From Pseudomonas viridiflava (GTDB taxonomy: Bacteria > Pseudomonadota > Gammaproteobacteria > Pseudomonadales > Pseudomonadaceae): a stretch of 33,699 nt of DNA. Where the stretch lies: NCBI RefSeq assembly GCF_001642795.1, contig NZ_LKEH01000035.1, positions 1 to 33,699 on the forward strand, given 5' to 3'. A program made the position numbers and the translations under genes. Position 1 is the first letter of the stretch. Each line of letters begins with the position of its first letter. Below are positions 7,137-15,206 of the stretch, one piece after another. The notes under the pieces are model-generated. The model did not search any database and was not told the DNA's origin. It saw only the letters and a program-made list of their open reading frames with translations.

Positions 7137-7793
7137 TTATGCGCGTACGGCGTGATACAGGCTCACATCCCGAAACTCGTGTGGCTCGGCCAGATCAGGC
7201 AGGGTCAGCGCGTGCAGCATTCCAAGGCGCTGGTAAGCCGGATGCTGAAAATCCCGAACCCTGGAATCGGCCACCAGCGCTTCACGGCCGCGGCTCAGGA
7301 AGTGGTCGAGCAAGGGCAGGTTGGCGCGGTCGTAGAGCACGTCGGCGACCAGAATCAGGTCGAAGCGGTCGGCCTCGGCGAAGAAGTCCGTCGAGTAGTT
7401 CAGGGCCACGTCGTTGAGGTCAGCATTGGCTCTGCACGCAGCAATGGCCAGATGATCGAGATCGCAGGCCACCACTTCCAGCGCGCCTGCCTTGGCGGCA
7501 GCAATGCCCGCAACGCCTGAGCCCGCACCGAAGTCCAGCACGCGCTTGCCCTTTACCCAGTGCGACTGCTCGGCCAGAAAGCGCGCCAGCGCCAGACCGC
7601 TCGCCCAGCAGAAACTCCAGTAGGGCGGGTCCTCCAGAATGCGTCGAGTCTCATCGGGGCTGAACGCACGGTCCATGTTATCGGCGTCGATCAGCCACAG
7701 TTTCAGCGTGGTCTGCGGCAGCGCTGTCACGACCAGTCGGGAATCGCCGAGCAATTCGTGCAGCGCCTGCTGAAGGTGTTGCGGGGCGGTCAT
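7137..7793 (-). CDS. Class I SAM-dependent methyltransferase, protein lysine MT-like
   Basis: The 218-residue enzyme has the SAM-binding motif VLDFGAGSGVAG (85-96), a second acidic strand VVACDLD and the post-motif DLILVADVLYD. The segment PPYWSFCWASGLALARFL (57-74) before motif I is characteristic of the METTL20/ETFB lysine methyltransferase and PrmA-related group, so the substrate is probably a protein. Electron-transfer flavoprotein beta is the family-based guess; it is not proven. The ATG at 7793 overlaps the stop of the lipoprotein gene upstream (ATGA), indicating coupled translation. Confidence 0.82.
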   Translation of the reverse strand: MTAPQHLQQALHELLGDSRLVVTALPQTTLKLWLIDADNMDRAFSPDETRRILEDPPYWSFCWASGLALARFLAEQSHWVKGKRVLDFGAGSGVAGIAAAKAGALEVVACDLDHLAIAACRANADLNDVALNYSTDFFAEADRFDLILVADVLYDRANLPLLDHFLSRGREALVADSRVRDFQHPAYQRLGMLHALTLPDLAEPHEFRDVSLYHAVRA

Positions 7794-8239
7794 GGTGCCT
7801 TGACGAACTGCAACTGCCCCAAGGCCTGGCTGGTGGCCTGCTGAATGCGCATCGACGGCAGATGCAGAATCAACTGCCCCGACTGGCTGGCCCGGCCACG
7901 CAACTCGACCCTGCCATCCACCGGAAAGGCTTCCGGGTTGAAGCGCAACTGGAACGGCAGCGACTGCCCGTTACCTTGCAGCTTGGTGCTGGTCAGCAAT
8001 TTCTGCGGACGATTGCGTTCATCGACCACCAGCATCGCCAGCTCGACTTCGGCCCCCGCCGGTACGCCCAGCAGTTGACCGCTCAATTCGCGCTGATAAG
8101 GCTGCAGCGGACCTGGGCCGGTAGGAAGTTTGATCGCTGGTGCGACAGGCTTGGCCGGGACCGGTTCGGGGGCGTCATTGCTGCTGCAGGCGGCCAGCAA
8201 GCCGAACAGTCCGAGCAGAAAAAGGGGGCGTAGCGTCAT
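7790..8239 (-). CDS. YbaY-family lipoprotein
   Basis: This 149-residue lipoprotein has an N-terminal signal with lipobox LAAC (cysteine about 18) followed by SSNDAPEPVPAKP, a Pro-rich linker. The mature domain (about 45-149) matches the YbaY type: LSGQLLGVPAGAEVELAMLVVDE and PFQLRFNPEAFPVDGRVELRGR. Serine after the lipid-carrying cysteine rather than aspartate suggests outer-membrane sorting. The start at 8239 (MTLRPLFLLG) has GGAG 6-7 nt upstream and is preferred over the upstream ATG at 8425, which would precede the signal with 62 unlikely residues. Its stop overlaps the methyltransferase start, so the two are an operon. The role of YbaY proteins is not established. Confidence 0.86.
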   Translation of the reverse strand: MTLRPLFLLGLFGLLAACSSNDAPEPVPAKPVAPAIKLPTGPGPLQPYQRELSGQLLGVPAGAEVELAMLVVDERNRPQKLLTSTKLQGNGQSLPFQLRFNPEAFPVDGRVELRGRASQSGQLILHLPSMRIQQATSQALGQLQFVKAP

Positions 8240-8419
8240 CAAGAGCTCCACAAGACAAAAAACGAAAGGCTGTACGACGCCGGATACCGATGCAGTATTA
8301 CCGAGCTCGGGCAATTTCACATCACGATATTGCGCGTCTATATACCGTAAACCCCAAGCCTTGTCTTGCCAGCGGGATGCGCTACCATGGCGCTCCTCAT
8401 TCTTTTGTTGCCTGCCACC

Positions 8420-8884
8420 ATGCACTGTCCCTTCTGCGGTGCCAATGACACCAAAGTCATCGACTCCCGCCTAGTCGCCGAAGGCGAACAAGTCCGCCGC
8501 CGTCGCGAGTGTCTGGCCTGCGGCGAACGCTTCACCACGTTCGAAACCGCCGAGCTGGTTCTGCCGCGCCTGATCAAGACCGACGGCAGCCGTCAGCCCT
8601 TCGATGAAGAGAAATTGCGCGCCGGTATGCAGCGTGCCCTCGAAAAACGCCCCGTCAGTGTCGAACGTCTCGAAGCGGCGCTGGCGCACATCAAGCACAA
8701 ACTACGTGCGACCGGGGAGCGTGAAGTCAAATCCCTCGTCGTGGGTGAACTGGTCATGGGCGAGTTGCAGAAACTCGACGAAGTGGCCTACATCCGGTTC
8801 GCCTCGGTTTACCGGCGCTTTCAGGACCTCAACGAATTCCGTGAAGAAATCGACCGCCTGGCCCGCGAGCCTGGCAAGGAATGA
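8420..8884 (+). CDS. nrdR: NrdR transcriptional repressor of ribonucleotide reductases
   Basis: This 154-residue protein is a full-length NrdR. A zinc ribbon with CPFCG (3-7) and CLACGERF (31-38) comes first, then an ATP-cone domain (about 49-139) with KTDGSRQPFDEEKL and YIRFASVYRRF. NrdR binds ATP/dATP and represses nrd genes through NrdR boxes. The start at 8420 (MHCPFCG) is the family start; an ATG at 8366 would add 18 residues before the zinc ribbon. It overlaps ribD by ATGA, as is usual in gamma-proteobacteria, and leads the riboflavin operon. A 180-nt region before it is shared with the divergent lipoprotein gene and must hold promoters for both. Confidence 0.97.
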   Translation: MHCPFCGANDTKVIDSRLVAEGEQVRRRRECLACGERFTTFETAELVLPRLIKTDGSRQPFDEEKLRAGMQRALEKRPVSVERLEAALAHIKHKLRATGEREVKSLVVGELVMGELQKLDEVAYIRFASVYRRFQDLNEFREEIDRLAREPGKE

Positions 8885-10026
8885 GTGCATTGCTGACTGA
8901 ACAGGCTGCTCTGGACGTTCATTACATGGCCCGGGCGCTGGAACTGGCGCGCAAGGGGCTGTATTCCACACACCCCAATCCTCGTGTCGGTTGCGTCATC
9001 GTGCGGGAAGGGCAGATCGTCGGCGAGGGCTGGCATGCCCTTGCCGGCGAGCCTCATGCAGAAGTCCATGCGTTGCGTCAGGCTGGCGAACAGGCCAGAG
9101 GCGCAACAGCCTACGTCACCCTTGAACCGTGCAGCCACCATGGTCGTACGCCGCCCTGCGCCGATGCGCTGGTGAATGCCGGGGTCACGCGGGTCGTGGC
9201 TTCCATGCAGGACCCCAACCCGGAGGTGGCCGGTCGTGGCTTGCTGCGATTGATGACCGCAGGCATCGCCGTCCAGTGCGGCGTGCTCGAAGCCGAAGCG
9301 CGTGCCCTGAACAAGGGCTTTATCAAACGCATGGAAACCGGCCAGCCTTATGTGCGGGTCAAGCTGGCGATGAGTCTGGATGGCCGCACGGCCATGGCCA
9401 GTGGCGAAAGCCAGTGGATTACAGGTCCAGAAGCGCGCTCTGCGGTTCAGCGTCTGCGGGCGCAATCGAGTGTGGTACTGACCGGTGCCGATACGGTGCT
9501 GGCCGACAAGGCCCGCCTGACCGTGCGCCCGGACGAGCTGGGCCTGAACGCTGAGTTGACTGCATTGGCGGCGGCTCGTGTGCCACTGCGTGTATTGATC
9601 GACGGCCGCCTGCGCGTGCCGCTCGACGCGCCATTCCTTCAGGCAGGCAGTGCGCTGGTCGCCACCTGCGCCGCAGCGTCGGCCCGGGGTCGTTATCACG
9701 ATGAAGGCCACGAGATTGTCGCGATGGCTGACAGCGCAGGTCACGTGGACCTGCGCAAGTTGCTCACTGAACTGGGGACTCGCGGCGTCAACGAAGTACT
9801 GGTCGAAGCCGGTCCGCGGCTGGCAGGTGCTTTCACGCGTCTTGGGCTGGTGGACGAATTCCAGATTTTCATCGCCGGCAAGTTTCTCGGCTCCTCGGCC
9901 CGACCATTGCTCGACCTGCCACTGGCGCAAATGAGCGAAGCGCTGGAACTGAATATCGTAGAAATGCGCGCCGTCGGCAATGACTGGCGAGTCATTGCTC
10001 TCCCTGTTCCCGTACCCGGCGTATAA
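8881..10026 (+). CDS. ribD: RibD, bifunctional pyrimidine deaminase/reductase
   Basis: This 381-residue enzyme carries out two steps of riboflavin synthesis: deamination of the pyrimidine intermediate and reduction of its ribosyl chain with NADPH. The N-terminal deaminase has the zinc motif HAE (59-61) with PCSHHGRTPPC (83-93). The C-terminal reductase (about 155-375) has VRVKLAMSLDGRTA and the end motif VNEVLVEAGPRLAGAF. Its start overlaps the nrdR stop (ATGA), so translation is coupled. It is followed by ribE after 47 nt. Confidence 0.97.
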   Translation: MSALLTEQAALDVHYMARALELARKGLYSTHPNPRVGCVIVREGQIVGEGWHALAGEPHAEVHALRQAGEQARGATAYVTLEPCSHHGRTPPCADALVNAGVTRVVASMQDPNPEVAGRGLLRLMTAGIAVQCGVLEAEARALNKGFIKRMETGQPYVRVKLAMSLDGRTAMASGESQWITGPEARSAVQRLRAQSSVVLTGADTVLADKARLTVRPDELGLNAELTALAAARVPLRVLIDGRLRVPLDAPFLQAGSALVATCAAASARGRYHDEGHEIVAMADSAGHVDLRKLLTELGTRGVNEVLVEAGPRLAGAFTRLGLVDEFQIFIAGKFLGSSARPLLDLPLAQMSEALELNIVEMRAVGNDWRVIALPVPVPGV

Positions 10027-10073
10027 TTCCAGACTTTCGCTAAACGCGAAGCCCTTGTTCTCCAGGAGGACTC

Positions 10074-10736
10074 ATGTTTACCGGCATCATCGCTTCCATC
10101 GGCAGCATCCGCGCACTGACCCCTAAAGGCGGCGATGTCCGCGTTTATGTGGAAACCGGCAAGCTCGACCTGAGCGACGTCCAGTTGGGCGACAGCATCG
10201 CCGTCAACGGCGTGTGCCTGACGGCCGTCGAACTGCCCGGCGACGGTTTCTGGGCCGACGTCAGTCGTGAAACCCTCACCGTCACCGCCTTCGTTGACCT
10301 CAAGTCAGGCAGCCGCGTGAACCTGGAAAAGGCCCTGACGCCAACCTCGCGTCTGGGCGGTCATCTGGTCAGCGGTCACGTCGACGGCGTGGGCGAAATC
10401 GTCTCGCGTGAAGATAACGCCCGTGCCATCCAGTTCCGTGTGCGAGCGCCGCGTGAACTGGCCAAGTACATCGCCCACAAGGGCTCGATCACGGTCGATG
10501 GCACCAGCCTGACCGTCAACTCGGTCAACGGCGCCGAGTTTGAGCTGACCATCGTCCCGCACACGCTGAGCGAGACCATCATGTCCGACTACCGTCCAGG
10601 CCGTAAGGTGAATCTGGAAGTCGACCTGCTGGCGCGCTATCTGGAGCGTCTGCTGCTGGGCGACAAGGCCGCAGAGCCGGGTCACGGCACCATCACCGAA
10701 AGCTTTCTGGCCGAGAACGGCTACCTCAAATCCTGA
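10074..10736 (+). CDS. ribE: Riboflavin synthase, alpha subunit
   Basis: This 220-residue enzyme forms riboflavin by dismutating two molecules of dimethyl-8-ribityllumazine. It starts with the family motif MFTGIIASIGSI and has the two-barrel duplication, each repeat with a GDSIAVNGVCLTAV-like segment (first about 42-55; second about 140-152, KGSITVDGTSLTVNSV). The HLVSGHVDGVGEI motif (about 97-109) is intact. The gene is called ribC in P. aeruginosa and E. coli. A strong ribosome site (CCAGGAGGA) precedes the ATG. It is followed by ribBA after 21 nt. Confidence 0.96.
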   Translation: MFTGIIASIGSIRALTPKGGDVRVYVETGKLDLSDVQLGDSIAVNGVCLTAVELPGDGFWADVSRETLTVTAFVDLKSGSRVNLEKALTPTSRLGGHLVSGHVDGVGEIVSREDNARAIQFRVRAPRELAKYIAHKGSITVDGTSLTVNSVNGAEFELTIVPHTLSETIMSDYRPGRKVNLEVDLLARYLERLLLGDKAAEPGHGTITESFLAENGYLKS

Positions 10737-10757
10737 ATTGATTGAAGGGGGTGCCGC

Positions 10758-11849
10758 GTGGCGCTCAACAGTATCGAAGAACTGGTAGAAGACATTCGCC
10801 AGGGCAAGATGGTCATCCTGATGGATGACGAAGACCGCGAGAACGAAGGTGACCTGATCATGGCCGCCGAATGCGTCAAGCCTGAGCACATCAACTTCAT
10901 GGCCCGTTTCGCACGTGGCCTGATCTGCATGCCGATGACCCGCGAGCGCTGCGAGACCCTGAAGCTGCCGCTGATGGCGCCGCGCAACGGTTCTGGTTTC
11001 GGCACCAAGTTCACCGTGTCAATCGAGGCCGCCGAAGGCGTGACCACCGGCATCTCGGCTGCAGACCGCGCGCGCACCGTGCAGGCTGCTGCTGCGAAGG
11101 ACGCCAAGGCAGATGACATCGTCAGCCCCGGCCATATCTTCCCGCTGATGGCTCAGGCAGGCGGCACACTGGCCCGCGCCGGTCATACCGAAGCCGCGTG
11201 CGACCTGGCGCGCATGGCCGGTTTCGAACCGAGCGGCCTGATCTGCGAAGTCATGAACGACGATGGCACCATGTCGCGTCGTGCGGAGCTTGAGGCATTT
11301 GCCCTCGAACACGACATCAAGATCGGTACCATCGCCGACCTGATTCACTATCGGATGATCCACGAACGTACCGTTCAGCGGATTGCCGAGCAGCCGATGG
11401 ACAGCGAACTGGGGCATTTCAACCTGGTGACCTACCGCGATTCGGTCGAAGGTGACGTCCACCTGGCACTGACCCTGGGCAAGATCTGCGCGGAAGAACC
11501 GACCCTGGTGCGTGTGCACAACATGGACCCGTTGCGCGATCTGCTGATGGTCAGGCAGCCAGGCCGCTGGAGCCTGAGAGCCGCCATGAGCGCGGTCTCC
11601 AAGGCAGGCAGCGGCGTGGTTCTGCTGCTGGGCCATCCGCTGGATGGCGACGTGGTGCTGGCTCATATTCGCGAAACGGCCGGGCAACAACCGATCAAGA
11701 CACCGACCACTTACAGCACCGTCGGCGCGGGTTCGCAGATCCTTCGTGACCTGGGCGTACGCAAAATGCGCCTGATGAGTTCACCAATGAAGTTCAATGC
11801 GATATCCGGTTTCGATCTGGAAGTTGTAGAATACGTGCCCTCCGAATAA
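10758..11849 (+). CDS. ribBA: RibB with degenerate GTP cyclohydrolase II domain (RibBX-type)
   Basis: The 363-residue protein starts at GTG 10758 with GGGGG upstream. The N-terminal half (1-205) is an intact DHBP synthase: DDEDRENEGDLIMAAE (23-38) and GHTEAACDLARMAG. The C-terminal half keeps the outline of GTP cyclohydrolase II (LVRVHNMDPLRDLL, KTPTTYSTVGAGSQILRDLG). It lacks the three zinc cysteines (C-x10-C-x-C), which are replaced by residues around HNMDPLRDLLMVRQPGRWSL. The QEGRGIG catalytic segment is also missing, replaced by LLLGHPLDGDVVL. It should therefore supply only dihydroxybutanone phosphate. Such fusions are known in Proteobacteria as RibBX. A functional RibA is encoded at 14082. 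Databases often call this gene ribBA or ribB. Confidence 0.9.
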   Translation: MALNSIEELVEDIRQGKMVILMDDEDRENEGDLIMAAECVKPEHINFMARFARGLICMPMTRERCETLKLPLMAPRNGSGFGTKFTVSIEAAEGVTTGISAADRARTVQAAAAKDAKADDIVSPGHIFPLMAQAGGTLARAGHTEAACDLARMAGFEPSGLICEVMNDDGTMSRRAELEAFALEHDIKIGTIADLIHYRMIHERTVQRIAEQPMDSELGHFNLVTYRDSVEGDVHLALTLGKICAEEPTLVRVHNMDPLRDLLMVRQPGRWSLRAAMSAVSKAGSGVVLLLGHPLDGDVVLAHIRETAGQQPIKTPTTYSTVGAGSQILRDLGVRKMRLMSSPMKFNAISGFDLEVVEYVPSE

Positions 11850-11978
11850 ATACCGGCAGGTCGATGCACGCGAAAGCCTGTTTTTCGTGTCCATCGGCCT
11901 GGCAGTTGTGATTCGTGGCCTAAAATCCTCCAAAGTCCGCCTCAAGGCGGGCTTGCTCTTTAATACGAGACTCACCGA

Positions 11979-12455
11979 ATGACCTTGAAGACCATCGAAG
12001 GTACCTTCATCGCCCCCCAAGGCCGCTACGCCTTGGTGGTTGGCCGTTTCAACAGCTTCGTCGTGGAAAGCCTGGTGAGCGGTGCCGTTGATGCGCTGGT
12101 ACGCCATGGCGTGAGCGAAAGCGACATCACCATCATCCGTGCGCCGGGTGCTTTCGAGATTCCACTGGTTGTGCAGAAAGTTGCGCAACGCAGCGAGTTC
12201 GCCGCCATCGTCGCGCTGGGCGCGGTCATTCGTGGCGGCACCCCGCACTTCGAATACGTCGCCGGTGAGTGCGTCAAAGGCCTGTCTCAGGTTTCCATGG
12301 AGTTCGGTGTTCCGGTTGCCTTCGGCGTGCTGACGGTCGATTCGATCGAGCAGGCCATCGAACGCTCCGGCACCAAGGCTGGCAACAAGGGCGCTGAAGC
12401 TGCCTTGTCCGCCATCGAAATGGTCAGTCTGCTGTCGCAGCTGGAGGCCAAGTGA
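11979..12455 (+). CDS. ribH: Lumazine synthase
   Basis: This 158-residue enzyme condenses the RibD product (after dephosphorylation) with dihydroxybutanone phosphate. The fold signatures are clear: [20 protein letters not shown], the substrate-binding [13 protein letters not shown] and [19 protein letters not shown], which carries the catalytic-site His (HFE). It lies 129 nt after ribBA; this gap includes a small hairpin (GTCCGCCTCAAGGCGGGC, about 11934-11951) that may be a weak terminator or a processing site. No FMN riboswitch pattern (GGGGTGAAATTCCC...) was found here. nusB starts inside its stop codon. Confidence 0.97.
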
Positions 12456-12949
12456 TTTCCGACGATACCGATCAGTTCAACCCGCGCGATGCCAAGTCGC
12501 CCGAGGCCGCCAAAGGCAAGAGCGCCAAGCGTCGCGAAGCGCGTCAGATGGCGACCCAGGCCCTGTACCAATGGCACATGGCAGGTCATTCGCTGAACGA
12601 AATCGAGGCACAGTTCCGTGTCGACAACGACTTCAGCAACGTTGACGGCGCTTACTTCCGTGAGCTGCTGCACGGTGTTGCCACCAACAAGACCGAGATC
12701 GACACCGCGCTGTCGCCTTGCCTGGACCTGACCATCGAAGAGCTCGATCCGGTCGAGCTGGCGGTTCTGCGCCTGTCCACCTTCGAATTGCTCAAGCGTA
12801 TCGACGTGCCTTACCGCGTCGTGATCAACGAAGGCATCGAGCTGGCAAAAGTCTACGGCTCCACTGACGGCCACAAGTTCGTCAACGGTGTGCTGGACAA
12901 GCTGGCGCCGCGCCTGCGTGAAGTCGAAGTGAAGGCCCACAAGCGCTGA
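12452..12949 (+). CDS. nusB: Transcription antitermination factor NusB
   Basis: The 165-residue all-helical protein binds boxA RNA with NusE (ribosomal S10) in rRNA antitermination. The C-terminal half contains the family signature [33 protein letters not shown] and [10 protein letters not shown]. An N-terminal extension of about 25 charged residues ([19 protein letters not shown]) precedes the folded part. The start is GTG at 12452, overlapping the ribH stop as GTGA, with GGAG upstream. nusB following ribH is a conserved order in gamma-proteobacteria. Confidence 0.97.
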
Positions 12950-12965
12950 TCAGCGCCTGACCTTC

Positions 12966-13931
12966 ATGGGAGAGTTCGAGCTGATCCGTCATTACTTCGC
13001 CGCTGCGCCCTGTGCGCAGGCGCGCGAAGAAGTGGCGCTGGGCATCGGCGACGACTGCGCCTTGCTGGCATTGCCGTCCGGTGAACAGATGGCGATCTCC
13101 ACCGACACCCTGGTTGCCGGGGTGCATTTCCCCGAAGTCTGCGACCCCTTTCTGCTCGGCCAGCGCGCGCTTGCAGTGTCTGCCAGTGACCTGGCGGCCA
13201 TGGGCGCGCGCCCTGTCGGCTTCACCCTGGCTTTGACCTTGCCGAGTGTCGATATCGACTGGCTTGAAGCGTTCGCGTTCGGGCTGAGCCGGATGGCGCA
13301 ACATTGTTCGTTGAGCCTGATCGGCGGCGACACGACCCGTGGACCGTTGAGCCTGACGCTGACTGTGTTTGGCGGCGTGCCCGCCGGGCTGGCGCTGACA
13401 CGCAGCGGTGCCCGGGAAGGCGACCTGTTGTGCGTCGGTGGTGCGCTGGGTGACGCTGCCGGAGCCTTGCCGCTGGTCTTGGGTGAGCGCAACGCCGAGC
13501 CGTCTGTTGCAGAGCCTCTGCTGGCGCGCTATTGGTCGCCTCAGCCGCAACTGGCGCTCGGCCAGGCGCTGCGTGGCAAGGCCACGTCCGCGCTGGACAT
13601 TTCCGACGGCCTGCTCGCCGATTGTGGGCACATCGCCCAGGCATCGAACGTCCGACTGTTGATCGAGCGCGACACAGTGCCAATGTCCGCCGAACTGCTC
13701 ACGCTTTTCGACACTCAGTCCGCTCGGCAAAAAGCCTTCAGCGGCGGCGATGATTACGTGTTGGCGTTCACGCTGCCACCGGTTCATCTGGCCGCGTTGC
13801 TGGAAGCCGGCTGGCCGGTGCATGTCATCGGCCGAGTCCTTGCGGGGCAGGGCGTCGCGCTGATTGATGGCGACGGACAGGACGTCACGCCGTCGACCCG
13901 TGGTTACCAGCATTTTCGGGGTGGGTCGTGA
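12966..13931 (+). CDS. thiL: Thiamine-monophosphate kinase
   Basis: This 321-residue enzyme phosphorylates thiamine monophosphate to the active diphosphate. It has the ThiL motifs GIGDDCA (26-32), STDTLV (45-50), the glycine-rich GGDTTRG and, further on, LDISDGLLADCGHI with FSGGDDYVLAF. It starts at ATG 12966, 16 nt after nusB. pgpA, which follows or overlaps thiL in many pseudomonads, is not found; instead there is a 150-nt region before ribA. Confidence 0.96.
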   Translation: MGEFELIRHYFAAAPCAQAREEVALGIGDDCALLALPSGEQMAISTDTLVAGVHFPEVCDPFLLGQRALAVSASDLAAMGARPVGFTLALTLPSVDIDWLEAFAFGLSRMAQHCSLSLIGGDTTRGPLSLTLTVFGGVPAGLALTRSGAREGDLLCVGGALGDAAGALPLVLGERNAEPSVAEPLLARYWSPQPQLALGQALRGKATSALDISDGLLADCGHIAQASNVRLLIERDTVPMSAELLTLFDTQSARQKAFSGGDDYVLAFTLPPVHLAALLEAGWPVHVIGRVLAGQGVALIDGDGQDVTPSTRGYQHFRGGS

Positions 13932-13949
13932 ATGTCCCGCCCGCTTGGG

Positions 13950-13975
13950 GTTCGATCGGGTTCTATCGATCGAAC
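13950..13975. repeat. Inverted repeat between thiL and ribA
   Basis: Nine-nt arms GTTCGATCG / CGATCGAAC with an 8-nt spacer are followed by TTTAC. It may be a weak terminator for the thiL transcript or a leftover of a deletion where pgpA lies in relatives. Confidence 0.5.
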
Positions 13976-14081
13976 TTTACGATCTGAATGCCCGAGAATT
14001 CAGCCTAAGCGTCTGCAGGAACCTGCTGTTACAATGCAAATCTTGCGAATTTCCAGTCTTCATACTGATTAGGAGCACACG

Positions 14082-14699
14082 GTGCCCGTCGTATTTGTCG
14101 CCGCTTCCAAACTGCCCACACCTTTTGCAGAATTTGCCATGCACGGCTTCATCGAGTCGGCAACCGGGCGTGAACACGTTGTCCTGAGTCTGGGTGACGT
14201 GGCAGATGGCGCCCCCGTTCTGGGTCGTATTCATTCCGAATGCCTGACCGGCGACGCCTTGTTCAGTCAGCGTTGCGATTGTGGTTCCCAGCTTGAAGCC
14301 GCTTTGCGCGCCATTGCCACTGAAGGCCGCGGCGTGCTGTTGTACCTGCGTCAGGAAGGTCGTGGTATCGGCCTGATGAACAAGATCCGCGCCTACGAAT
14401 TGCAGGACGGCGGTGCCGACACCGTTGAAGCCAACGAGCGTCTGGGTTTTGCGGCTGATCAGCGCGACTATGCGATCTGCCTGCCAATGCTCCAGCATCT
14501 GGGCGTCCAGTCGCTGCGTCTGATGACCAACAATCCACGCAAGGTCAAAGCCTTGACCGACATGGGGATCAAGGTTGCGGAGCGCGTGCCGCTGCACACC
14601 GGCCAGAATCCGCACAACAAGCTGTATCTGGCCACCAAGGCCGGCAAGCTGGGCCACATGATGGGCAACGAGCATCAGAGCGAGGTTGGGCCCGCTTGA
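14082..14699 (+). CDS. ribA: GTP cyclohydrolase II
   Basis: This 205-residue stand-alone enzyme opens the GTP ring in the first step of riboflavin synthesis. The zinc site C-x10-C-x-C is intact (Cys54, 65 and 67 in HSECLTGDALFSQRCDCGS). So is the catalytic YLRQEGRGIGL (89-99), and NNPRKVKAL follows. It starts at GTG 14082 with TAGGAG 7 nt upstream. Since RibBA lacks these residues, RibA is the likely sole enzyme for this step from this cluster. Its stop overlaps the TTG start of the next gene. Confidence 0.97.
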   Translation: MPVVFVAASKLPTPFAEFAMHGFIESATGREHVVLSLGDVADGAPVLGRIHSECLTGDALFSQRCDCGSQLEAALRAIATEGRGVLLYLRQEGRGIGLMNKIRAYELQDGGADTVEANERLGFAADQRDYAICLPMLQHLGVQSLRLMTNNPRKVKALTDMGIKVAERVPLHTGQNPHNKLYLATKAGKLGHMMGNEHQSEVGPA

Positions 14700-15115
14700 C
14701 CCGCAGTCAGGTTCGCCAGCGACTGGCGATGGCATGGTGGCGCCAGCTCGGCCTCACCCTTGCGCCGTTGCTGGTCGTGTGCCTGTTTTTCGGCAGTAAC
14801 GAACCGATGATGACCGTGCTGGCTCTTCCGCTGTTCGTCGCAGGCGTGGGTTCGATGTTCGTCAGCCTCAAGCCGTTCGGGGCTTACAAGCGTGCGTTGA
14901 TCACCACCCAGACCGCACTCGACACCCCTCAGGAACCCGCCGCCTGGCTGCACCTTGCAGCCGTTCGACGTCTGGCCTTCCTCTACGCCGGGCTCCCTGC
15001 CTGGATCGCCGCCATTGCCGTGCTCTTCGGCCTGCACCCGTTGCCCGTCTGCCTGCTGGCATTTGCGAGCGTGGTGCTGCTGTATCTGTATCGGATTCCA
15101 TCGCAGCTAGGCTGA
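14696..15115 (+). CDS. Small integral membrane protein, unknown function
   Basis: The 139-residue protein has about four membrane segments (about 17-33, 39-58, 94-112, 114-132), with a soluble loop of about 35 residues (about 59-93) between the second and third. I recognise no family motif. The start is TTG at 14696, overlapping the ribA stop (TTGA) with GAGG upstream, so coupling to ribA is likely. An ATG at 14729 is an alternative giving 128 residues. It may be a transporter-like accessory protein, but nothing in the sequence shows it. Confidence 0.72.
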   Translation: MTRSQVRQRLAMAWWRQLGLTLAPLLVVCLFFGSNEPMMTVLALPLFVAGVGSMFVSLKPFGAYKRALITTQTALDTPQEPAAWLHLAAVRRLAFLYAGLPAWIAAIAVLFGLHPLPVCLLAFASVVLLYLYRIPSQLG

Positions 15116-15130
15116 TGGCAGCGGGGGAGT

Positions 15131-15151
15131 GCGGACGCGGAGCGTCCTGAG
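15131..15151. repeat. Short repeat, inverse copy of 203-223
   Basis: An exact 21-nt reverse-complement match to the right part of the repeat at 171-223, containing GGACGCGGAGCGTCC, a small hairpin. It sits in the intergenic space between the membrane protein and dxs. Confidence 0.75.
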
Positions 15152-15162
15152 CGGTGTTAAAT

Positions 15163-15189
15163 ACAAAAAAAGCGCTCAATGAGCGCTTT
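15163..15189 (-). terminator. Intrinsic terminator of dxs transcript
   Basis: On the minus strand an 8-bp stem (AAAGCGCT / AGCGCTTT) with a short loop is followed by seven T residues. It lies 18 nt past the dxs stop. In the plus direction the tail (CAATGTTTT) is weaker but may serve the membrane-protein gene. Confidence 0.85.
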
Positions 15190-15206
15190 CAATGTTTTCG
15201 CGTCAA

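Noticed and set aside
8821..9930. 369-residue minus-strand frame over ribD
   Set aside because: Antisense to a clear RibD with both active sites.
11850..11978. Possible FMN riboswitch before ribH
   Set aside because: The conserved RFN core and its stems are not present; only a small hairpin is seen.
12882..13913. 343-residue minus-strand frame over thiL
   Set aside because: Antisense to a clear ThiL with all motifs.
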